In this document: in pieces, positions 23,440 through 32,027 of the stretch | Position numbering within the stretch: position 1 is the first letter of the stretch | Layout: every line of letters starts with the position of its first letter | Translations under genes and position numbers: made by a program | The notes under the pieces: model-generated | What the model was told of the DNA's origin: nothing | Databases searched by the model: none | The model's input: only the letters and a program-made list of their open reading frames with translations | From: Patiria pectinifera | Taxonomy: Eukaryota > Echinodermata > Asteroidea > Valvatida > Asterinidae | NCBI GenBank assembly: GCA_029964075.1 | Contig: CM057135.1 | Location: forward strand, 14,472,863 to 14,536,862 | Length of the DNA: 64,000 bases | Direction of reading: 5' to 3'

Positions 23440-24313
23440 GGTCTTATTTCGTCGGAGCCCAAGTTAAAAATGACAACCTATTATATTTTTAAAACCTTAA
23501 ATACACATTTGAATAACATCGCTTTTGAAACATATACTTTTTCTTTCAATTTATTCAAGTTTAACAAACTTTATGATTAAACTCAATTGTATCAAACATT
23601 ATCTGTTCTAAACCCTACATTCAAGCCATCCAAGTATTAAAAGTTTAAAAGAAAATACAAAATGAAAATATTTACAAAGAAAATACAAAATGAAAATATT
23701 TACAAAGAAAACCCTAGCAGTGTATATACTTAAAGTTTCAAGTTTAAAAACAAAAACAAAAACAGAAAATGAAGATATTTACAAAGAATGCACATATTTA
23801 TCCCCAACATCCGAACGTAGTCAAACAACGTATTTTAAGTTGCAAGTTTAAAAATAAACATACAAATGTTTTCAAGTAACTTTCCATGGTCTTATTTCGT
23901 CGGAGCCCAAGTTAAAAATGACAGCCTATTATATTTTTTAAAACCTTAAATACACATTTGAATAACATCGCTTTTGAAACATATACTTTTTCTTTCAATT
24001 TATTCAAGTTTAACAAACTTTATGATTAAACTCAATTGTATCAAACATTATCTGTTCTAAACCCTACATTCAAGCCATCCAAGTATTAAAAGTTTAAAAG
24101 AAAATACAAAATGAAAATATTTACAAAGAAAATACAAAATGAAAATATTTACAAAGAAAACCCTAGCAGTGTATATACTTAAAGTTTCAAGTTTAAAAAC
24201 AAAACAAAAAACAGAAAATGAAGATATTTACAAAGAATGCACATATTTATCCCCAACATCCGAACATAGTCAAACAACGTATTTTAAGTTGCAAGTTTAA
24301 AAATAAACATACA
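23418..24313 (-). repeat. 448-bp tandem duplication at the integrase 5' end
   Basis: 23418-23865 and 23866-24313 are two head-to-tail copies that look about 99% identical. The unit contains the first seven codons of the integrase plus about 425 bp upstream. Inside each unit a shorter direct repeat (AGAAAATACAAAATGAAAAT) occurs twice. Otherwise AT-rich and non-coding. Confidence 0.95.
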
Positions 24314-24497
24314 AACTTCCATTTATATATTAAAAGCATCATGTGTCAATCAAATGGAAACTGATGTTTCAAACAAAACAAAGCCAAAACTAAAAAAAAA
24401 ATGTCTACATGTATATACATTTTCAATTGGTTGAAAATTTAAAAATGTACACAATTATACAAAAACATACAAAGTTTCACGGTGCATCGGGTGTCTT
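24314..24497. other. AT-rich spacer
   Basis: No gene. It separates the integrase upstream region from the 3' end of the spliced accessory gene. Confidence 0.5.
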
Positions 24498-25794
24498 TTA
24501 TAAAACGTACGATTTTAATTCGTCTATAACTGAGTCCGATCTCAACTCCACCTCTAAAAAATCAAAAAAATCTACTATTGCCATGTCTTCGTACATATAG
24601 TGAGACCGTAAAAAGGAGCTGGCTTGAACTCTTTCAAGCCAGCCCTGAAGACAGAGCTCACTATCTGTACGAAGTTCGTTCAACATATCCTCAATGTATA
24701 AGTCAAACAGATAACTCTGTGTTTCCATTATGCAACTATGTTGCATTTGGGACGGGTGGTCGATGAAACACCCGTTGCACCGTGAAACGCTGTAAATCTG
24801 CAATATAATACGTATTATAAGGCCAAAATGACAAAAGAACTGTCTCCTTACTTCCTCCTCGGGTTCGACGAGGAATTCATCCATCGGCACTTGATTTTCA
24901 TACTGAAGCGGGGGTTCCGGTACTAGTGCAGGCGCTGCGGGACTTGGAGGGGGGTTCCAGGCATTCGGGCTGGGGGGCGGTGTTGGCGGAAGAATCGGGA
25001 CACTCTCAGGGCTTGCGGGAGGGGAAGGTGGAGGGCTAGCGGCCTCAGGGCTTGATGGAGGAGTGGGCGGAAGTTCCAACGCTAAAGGCGAGGCCTCGGG
25101 GCTGGAAGGAGGTCCAGGGGACAGGCTCCATGATGTTGGAGAGGAAACAGGGCTTAGTTGCTGTTGCTGAGGTACTTCCATGTCCGATTCTGCAAAATAA
25201 AGACAATTAAAACATGATTATTGTACACTCGACGATTCAGCAAATGGTATGTTTTCATTTCGCAGTGCAAAAAATAATAACTAGAAAACAACTTACCCTC
25301 ATCGGATCCAGTTAAATCAATGACCTCCACGTGATCAACATGAAAAGGGGTCTGCGTAATAAAAAAAAATAAAAAAAGAAGAAAGTCATTGACACGCCTT
25401 GAACAAATTCACCCATCTAATCATTATTCTCAGACTGCAAACGTGTACATGGCAAAATGAAAAAAAAAAGAGGAGAGACTTACCGTATCCGTCTCCCGTC
25501 AGATCTACAATCTCCGGCTCGGCTTCTACATCGGAAGCTGCGTGATAAGCAAGAAGAGCTTGGTAAGATATTTTAGTCGTGTAGTTGCCAAACTTATGCT
25601 TCGAAAAGAGCTAGCCACAACATACACAACAAAGTAAAAACGTAATATAACTTACCCATGTCCCACTCTAGGGTGGGAACTGCTCCCAGTGGAGACGGCG
25701 GTGCCACTTGCCCCCACATCGGATCGCCGTTGGTGAGGGCCTCCAGCCTAGCCCACTCTTCCTCGGCATTAAAGTCTGGACCAAAGAATGCCAT
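24498..25794 (-). CDS. Spliced accessory gene: SUMO-interaction motifs, Pro-rich linker, Cys/His motif
   Basis: Five exons with GT-AG introns: 25794-25656, 25537-25484, 25351-25297, 25189-24852 and 24797-24498. Exon 1 is acidic (MAFFGPDFNAEEEW). Exon 2 has EIVDLTGDGY and exon 3 VEVIDLTGSDEE, the latter a textbook SUMO-interaction motif with an acidic tail. Exon 4 is a (PPTPPSSPE)-type proline-rich linker. Exon 5 has CNGCFIDHPSQMQHSC, a probable metal-binding motif, and an acidic helical tail. Exon 3-4 and exon 4-5 junctions are in phase; exon 2-3 is off by one base, so alternative splicing or a small mutation is involved. It resembles the regulatory 'oncoid' type genes of adintoviruses in position and style; function unknown. 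Confidence 0.7.
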
Positions 25795-25940
25795 GTTACT
25801 GGTAATGATGATGATGATACTAAAGGAGACTGAAGGCGATGATGATAACGTGTGATGAGTTGGTTGAGCAAGATGGTCTCCAAGACCGAACCCCTGCCCT
25901 TTTATCCATCCCAAGCGCCCATGAGATCACTGTCATATCT

Positions 25941-26425
25941 TTAGCCAATGCTCAGATCTAATTCATCGATGGCTTCATCGATCGCCGGCACCATTGTCTT
26001 GAGGTTCTTCCACTCCGATACAGTGAGATTAATCCCCGTCCAGGAACCAATGAGAAGCCTTTATTTTTCACTTGGTAGTAATCACGTATTTTTACGTAAG
26101 ACCCCTTTCGAAACGTTTCGACCACTACGTGGCGCGTGTTTGTGAGTTTAAATCTCGCGCTAGACGTTGTGGTGGAATTAAGTGCTTTCGGCGTCTTTGA
26201 TGGCTCCGTCATCCTTTTTTCCAACAATTCTCTTTTCAGAGATCCCCCATTAGTTTTCAGTAAGTTTAATTTTGGCGGATCCAAAGGTTCTTGAGCCACC
26301 GTGGGAACCTGGTCCATCTCTCGACGAAATTCAGAGACTGTATTAAGACTGCCTGCCGAATCCCAGCTATAGTTAGGCCGGTACGACGGTAGTGCATTGC
26401 TTTCGGGAGACCAACTCGAAGTCAT
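25941..26425 (-). pseudogene. PC4/Sub1-like single-stranded-DNA-binding protein, one frameshift
   Basis: The ATG at 26425 starts a Ser/Pro-rich N-terminal region of about 95 residues. It is followed by a PC4-type core: VVVETFRKGSYVKIRDYY and a Gly-rich turn (VPGRG). The typical ISL-x-EW continuation and the final helix are found in another frame, ending at TAA 25941, so there is a single-base shift near 26035. PC4 proteins bind melted or single-stranded DNA and aid transcription or replication. A role as the element's own ssDNA-binding protein is inferred. Confidence 0.75.
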
Positions 26426-26642
26426 TTTTGTGGTACTTGAAGACAAACTGATCTAAATTTTCTGATATTCGCCACTTTTATGTGAATTTTGAAGGAGATA
26501 TTGCACAACATTGCGCAATACGAGAGTTAAATATAGTAAATGACGACATCCTCTAAAATAGAAAGTGACATCATTTCTAAAAGGAATCCGGTTACGTCAC
26601 AAACATCTTATACTTCATCTTACATCTCGTATGTTTGATTCG

Positions 26643-27023
26643 TTACTCCGGACACAAAAAATTATACGTGCAGTACGTTATGTTGCATTGCTGACACCCT
26701 ATTATTATTTTTTCGATGGTGGCATCTTGGTGTGTACGATGGGACCATTGGACAAGCGCATAAAAACACTGCCCCCACGGGTTATATACATTCTCTACCT
26801 TATGTTTATAGATATCTGCTTCTGACAACCCGAGAAAAGAAACGAGCTTTTCCCAAGGTTCACGTCCTACGTAATCGCGCTCCTTCACAAGATTAGAAGC
26901 GAGTTGACTTAACTGGGGCTCCGATACCTTACTGGCCAAATGATTTAATCGCGGGAAGCGATTCTGTGTTTGAACTTCTAACGGAGGCGTTTCTGGTCGT
27001 TTACGTTTTCTGGTAAACGACAT
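26643..27023 (-). CDS. Death-domain-fold protein
   Basis: 126 aa. A basic, nuclear-localisation-like start (FTRKRKRPE) precedes a six-helix death-domain pattern at about residues 37-112. Diagnostic positions are REPWEKLVSFLGLSEADI (helices 2-3), the FYALVQWSHRTHQDATIEKI stretch (helices 5-6) and their conserved Trp and Leu residues. Death domains mediate homotypic assembly in apoptosis and innate immune signalling. As the outermost gene of the right arm it may interfere with host death signalling. The fold is recognised by pattern; the partner is unknown. Confidence 0.68.
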   Translation of the reverse strand: MSFTRKRKRPETPPLEVQTQNRFPRLNHLASKVSEPQLSQLASNLVKERDYVGREPWEKLVSFLGLSEADIYKHKVENVYNPWGQCFYALVQWSHRTHQDATIEKIIIGCQQCNITYCTYNFLCPE

Positions 27024-27460
27024 ATTTCGTCAGATTTTATCTAAACACTCTAAACACAATTTTACCGTATGTAGTTTTGACTTTCCCACGCACACAGTTT
27101 GGACTGCACAAAAGGTTTCCCCCCTCTCTGAACGATGCCGGTAGTCTATCGCTTGAGTTATTATCACCTCTCCTATACGTGTACTTTAATTACATTAACT
27201 TTAAAACCCACGAATTGACTTTTCATAGGATCGTTGGATAATCTCTCCAATAATTACGAACAGCCTCAAAACCTCACTCGGCGCCGCGCCCCCATAGTCA
27301 GAACCACTTACTAATCTGTTGTCTACAAGCCGTATAGGTTTCTTTTCCAACCCACGAAATTATCGGACTATGTTCACTATACCCCGCGCCCATTGATGAT
27401 ACTCCACGGACAATAGGCTAATCTGTCCTTTACGACTGACCGCTTGCAGACCCCTCGGAG
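27024..27460. promoter_or_regulatory. Polinton inner right arm, non-coding
   Basis: No gene. Contains an extra copy of the TIR subrepeat (GATACTCCACGGACAATAGG at 27399 and again at 27473). Probably the promoter region for the rightmost minus-strand genes, by position only. Confidence 0.4.
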
Positions 27461-27950
27461 TCACCGCCCAATGATACTCCACGGACAATAGGCTAATCTG
27501 TCCCTTCCCACGGTCTGCCGGAGCCAGCACCTATTGAAGACACTTCATTCACAAGAGGATAATCTCCTCCGTTAACCACACATCCAAACTCCGCAGAGCC
27601 GCCACCACTTCGTTATGAAACCGCAAGCAAGCAAGCTAAGCATTGCACCATCACTCGTAATACACTTCATAACTGTGTCTCAAAAAAAATATTTTATATA
27701 GTATTTATACATTACGATCGAACTATAAATTCGTAACCCTTTCTTATCCTATCACCTAATGGGTCACACCGCTCAACCCATTTTCCCCGTAACCCATCAT
27801 CCCGCTAGAGGTCAACCTGTGCCATAATTTTTAACCCTACCCCCTAATTCATAATACATATCATATTTCATACCTTATGCATATTAATGTGACCTTTGAT
27901 GGTTTGTGGGGGAAAGGTCAAAGTGGGCCAGATTAGCCACTACCACTACT
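27461..27950 (-). repeat. Polinton right terminal inverted repeat
   Basis: Reverse complement of 11501-11990, ending TACCACTACT at 27950. It is followed directly by the duplicated target CATATC (27951-27956). Confidence 0.95.
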
Positions 27951-28099
27951 CATATCACACTGTATAGCTTCGTCTGCAAACACGGGACAGCTAAACTACC
28001 AACTTTTGCAAAGCATCCCAGGGAAACATCACACCAACTTTCAAAGGTAACTATAATACGCTAATAACGTGTATTTGTTTTTACATCAGGTACCCAATA

Positions 28100-28400
28100 T
28101 GATAGGGTGGCTTGTGCGTAAAGCGCTCACAAGGTGACCACGGTTCGAATCCTAGCCGCGAAAGGCATGTGAGTAGAGTTGTGAGTTGGTTTTCTCCCGT
28201 GCCACGAGGGTTTTTCTCCGGGCCCTCTGATATTTCTCACTCTAGAAAAATCAAATACTTTCGATCTGAGGCTGGGCTACGTGGTAATATGGGTCAATGT
28301 GGCCACCAGCCATAGACGCCTTTACGTGCCAGCGGCCCAACCACGTTGTAGCCGCGTCCTTTGCAATTCAGCATCCAGCCGCGAGTAAGGATGAATAACC
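28100..28400 (+). mobile_element. tRNA-derived SINE
   Basis: Starts with a degenerate pol III A box (GGTGGCTTGTGCGTAAAGCG, 28106 on) and a perfect B box, GGTTCGAATCC (28142-28152), at tRNA-like spacing. A body containing GGTTTTCTCCCGTGCCACG and TTTTTCTCCGGGCCCTC follows, typical of invertebrate SINEs. It does not fold as a complete tRNA and has no matching 3' acceptor arm. Confidence 0.75.
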
Positions 28401-28450
28401 TCCCAATTTATTATTATGTTATGTTATGTGTGTAACGAAATTTACTTAGT

Positions 28451-29200
28451 ATGACCTATTCTCATATTTGTTTTCTGATGAACTTCCCATCTAGTGTTGT
28501 AGATGTCACATACGGGCAATATTCCGTCACATTGGCAAACAGCATGGTCAACACTGTGGGTGAATGGATCGTGGCTAAAATAGGAGAGCTGACTCAGCAG
28601 TTGAAGAATGCGAAGGCACTTTTGGACACTGGACGGCTTGATGAACTTAAACAGGTTTTATCACAAACGCCTGATTTAGTCAATCCACCTCCATTACCTA
28701 TTTTAAAAATGTATATTGATGCCGAAGATGAGATTGACGAGATGGAGGTGGATCAGCCCGACATTCCTGTAATTAGAAAGACTGTTGATCCAAAAGAAAT
28801 TTATCATGAAATTAAGGAAAATTATAACAGGCAACAGGGAGGTAATGACAGGGTTGTCCCTAGCATAACCGTAGTTGATATGGGAAAGAGTTTATCTGAT
28901 TTGGAGGGGTGTGTAAAGTCATGTAGTAAAATTTATAACATGTCTGAAAATGGGGCTCTCAGAAATGCAGCTAATATGGGACACTGGTTGGAAATATCAT
29001 TTAAAACCTTTCGGCGGGATAAGAAAAGAGGGAAGGTAATTTCAGCAAACTTCAACACTTGGTTGAGAAACAATTGTAAGATAAAAAGAACTTGGGCAAA
29101 AATACACAGAGACTTTTACGATCTCACCAAGAAGTACCCGCAATTACTCCACTGTTGCCTACCCTTAACGTTCTTCAAAAAAATAAAATGCATATTGTAA
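28451..29200 (+). CDS. Unrecognised 249-aa ORF
   Basis: Open from 28451; a more likely initiator is a Met a few codons in. Visible: a helical, acidic central part (AEDEIDEMEVDQPDIPVI), a basic stretch (FRRDKKRGKV), and a C-terminal segment WAKIHRDFYDLTKKYPQLLHC that looks like the core of a structured domain. No transposase or enzyme motif is seen. It lies between a SINE and a LINE fragment and could belong to an unclassified transposon. Confidence 0.4.
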   Translation: MTYSHICFLMNFPSSVVDVTYGQYSVTLANSMVNTVGEWIVAKIGELTQQLKNAKALLDTGRLDELKQVLSQTPDLVNPPPLPILKMYIDAEDEIDEMEVDQPDIPVIRKTVDPKEIYHEIKENYNRQQGGNDRVVPSITVVDMGKSLSDLEGCVKSCSKIYNMSENGALRNAANMGHWLEISFKTFRRDKKRGKVISANFNTWLRNNCKIKRTWAKIHRDFYDLTKKYPQLLHCCLPLTFFKKIKCIL

Positions 29201-29345
29201 ACTATTTTACAAGTAATTTAGAAGTAGGATCAAAATGGACACATGCTGTGCTTTGTAACTGTGGCCAGTGTGGACCTTGAGTAAAAACCTGTTGATATAT
29301 GACAAACCAATAGCTATTTAAATGAGTTAATTTGAATAACAACGA

Positions 29346-29372
29346 AAAAGCCACTCGGAGTGGCTTTTTACT
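29346..29372. terminator. 12-bp perfect hairpin AAAAAGCCACTC / GAGTGGCTTTTT
   Basis: Near-perfect palindrome of 12-bp arms with a one-base centre and flanking A and T tracts, 150 bp after the ORF at 28451-29200. Part of it, with its flank (ATTTAAATGAG...GAAAAAGCC), is repeated at 29399-29434. It resembles an intrinsic terminator in shape; in an animal genome it is more likely repeat structure. Confidence 0.4.
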
Positions 29373-29400
29373 GTATATATTAAGATGTCAGAAAAGCTAT

Positions 29401-32027
29401 TTAAATGAGCTCATTTGAATGACAACGAAAAAGCCAATTATCAATCCGACTCATTACAAAGGCGTGTATTAATTTTTCCGTTATGTTCTGATTCAAGAAT
29501 TGTCTGATCTTTCCTATCTTGTACAAGCCATAAGAAGAAGCCCGACAAATATTATTGATATGTTGTGTCATTGTTAAATTGTCATCCAATAAAACACCAA
29601 GATTTCTAGCACACTGAGATGGTTTGAGATTAACATCATTGAACATAATCGGAGGTAATACAGTTTTATTTCTGAACCGTGATGACAGATGAAGTAGCTC
29701 TGTCTTCCCTTCATTAATCTTGAGAACATTTATTGATGACCACAACTGAATTTCATGTAAACAAGATTCTAATCTAGGAATGACAGATAAATAATTGTTC
29801 TTGTGCACAGTAGTGTAGACTTGAGTGTCGTCTGCATAGATGGCATGACCAAAACCATGGGACTTTATGATGTCATCTAACGGCGAGGAGTACATTGTGA
29901 AGATAATAGGGCCCATGACCGACCCCTGAGGTACTCCTTGTTTCAATGGAGCACTGGAAGATACATCATCTCCTATGACAACAGACTGAGAGCGATTGGT
30001 TAGGTATGAACGAAGCCAGTTCAATGCCGTTTTTCGAAATCCGAATCTGTGCTGCAGCCGCTGGAAAAGAATGTCATGGCTGATTGTATCGAATGCAGCG
30101 GAGTAATCGAGTAACAGTAAAACCGCTTCTTGTCCTTTGTCTAGTGATAGAAGCAGATCATTACACACACGGAGTAGGGCTGTCTCACAACTATGGTTTT
30201 GTCGATATGCAGACTGCATGGTGGCATTTAGATTGTTTGTAGATAAGTAGCTCTGCATCTGAAGTACAGCAGCACGTTCAATTGTTTTGGAAAGGAACTT
30301 TAAATTAGCCACAGGTCTGTAGTTTTTAAGGTTTTCAGGGTCCAGATTTGAATTTTTCAGAAGTGGAGTGATGTTGGCGTGCTTCAGCAAGTCAGGGAAA
30401 CAACCATTAGTAAATGAGGTATTGATGATACGAGTAATGATGGGAGCAAGTTCAATGGCACATTTCTTGACGACTTGCGTGGGGGCAGGATCAAGTGCAC
30501 AAGTAGAAGAAGGGGATTTGGCCAAGAGATTGATGACTTGGTGCTCTGAGACCGGTGTAAACTTCTCGAAGATGGATTCACAGATTGTGTCGCTGTAAGA
30601 TGAAGTGGCCTGTGAAGAAGATTTCAGGAGATCCTGAACTATGTTGCCCGCTTTCTCAGCAAAGAAAGTGGAGAAACGTTCCGCCAATGGTTTATCTGAA
30701 GTCTTTGCAGATGGTAGTGACTTTCTGACAGGCTGGCTGCACATTTTGTTTACTTTCTTAAAAAGTTCTCGAGTATCACAATTATCAAACTGTTTGGAGT
30801 GATACGCCTTCTTTGTTTCACGAATAAGATGATTGTATTGATGACAGTGGGTTCGAAATGTCTGACGATGCACTTCGAGTCTAGAGGATTGCCACCGTCG
30901 TTCCAGTCGCCTCAAATCTTGTTTGGCTTTTCGCAGTTCCTCATTGTACCACGGAGCATTCGGGCGACAAGTGATCTTATGAAAAAGAAGAGGGGCATGC
31001 TTATCTAGGAGACCTCGAAGAACACGATCATACTGAGCCACTAGCATATCCAAATTGCATGTAGGAGATGGAGATGTATACATTTCAGAGTGTAAAATGT
31101 CTTCACGAAACGACTCAATATCAATTGCGTGAATTTTGCGAGTGGTGATGCTTAACTTTACTGGACCAGGTTTTCCAATGCTGAGGGAACAGGTAACTGC
31201 AGCATGATCAGAAGGTAGGTAATGCGTAGTTGATACGTCAGAAATTAAGTTATCATCAGATGCGCGTGAGAGAACTAAGTCCAATGTATGCCCTAGTCGA
31301 TGAGTAGGAGCTAGAACATACTGCCTCAAGTTAAAGGAGCTGATCAGTTCCACGAAGATAGCTGCCTCTCTGTTGTTCTGGTCATCGATATGAAAGTTAA
31401 AATCACCTGTAATAAGTATCCTATTTGGCGAAGATACTATTTGCTCTAGAAATGATGAGAAGTCAACAATGAAAGTAGCAAATGTTTGATGTCCAGCCTT
31501 GTTTTTCTGAGGTCTGTAAACCACTATCAGGCGAAGGGGGGTTTTCTGAGATGAAGAAACTAGCATGTCAATATACTCAAATGAGTCCCAAAGTCCGTGT
31601 TGATTTTCACATACATTGAAAGTTTTCTTAATGCATACACCAACACCACCGCCTGCTCTATCTGCTCTCGGAACGTGGAAGAAACTGTGGGTCGGGAGAG
31701 AGGCTGTAAGATCAGCTACTGGATGGTCGTCCCGTTCATCTCCACAGAGCCATGTTTCAGTAAGAGCAATAATATCTAGCTGATTAGAGATTGCGAGATC
31801 ACATATCATAGGAACCTTCAGTTTCATTGATCGGGCGTTCCATAATGCAAACTTACAGTTAGCTGATTCCAGAACATGCCTGGTCTTGCGACGACGATTT
31901 CTTCCGCCCTTATGACCTCTACGAGTTTTGGATTTGGAGTTGATCCCCAGCGATCTGATAATTGACCAAACGGAGTGGCCAATCCCGTGATTAGAATGAC
32001 GAAGGTTGTAAAGTTCTGCACGACTAT
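29401..32027 (-). pseudogene. LINE 'C' endonuclease and reverse transcriptase
   Basis: Long uninterrupted frame. Endonuclease blocks: LDIIALTETWL, AGGGVGVCIKK, ILITGDFNFHIDD, YLPSDHAAVTC. RT blocks: LKNYRPVANLKFLSKTIERA, LLLDYSAAFDTISHDILF, GVPQGSVMGPIIFTMY, the catalytic YADDTQVY and ARNLGVLLDDNLTM. Of the three LINEs here this one has the best-preserved coding frame, but it lacks its 3' end and is split by an insertion. Confidence 0.92.

Larger units (their letters stand above)
11501..27950. mobile_element. Complete Polinton/Maverick element (adintovirus-like)
   Basis: A 16.45-kb unit bounded by long terminal inverted repeats and a perfect 6-bp duplication. Genes run inward. Left arm, plus strand: polymerase, small membrane protein, ATPase, basic protein, PW-like protein. 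Right arm, minus strand: protease, capsid, pX-like, penton-like, integrase and the accessory genes. The arms converge at 18.86-19.32 kb. The core gene set is complete for replication, integration and capsid formation. Single-base frameshifts in polymerase, capsid (two) and the PC4-like gene show recent inactivation, or sequencing errors. Confidence 0.97.

Noticed and set aside
23418..24313. CRISPR-like repeat array
   Set aside because: Only two long head-to-tail units with no spacers, in an animal genome; it is a tandem duplication.
28106..28160. tRNA gene
   Set aside because: A and B boxes are present but there is no complete cloverleaf or acceptor stem, and SINE body sequence follows; called a SINE.
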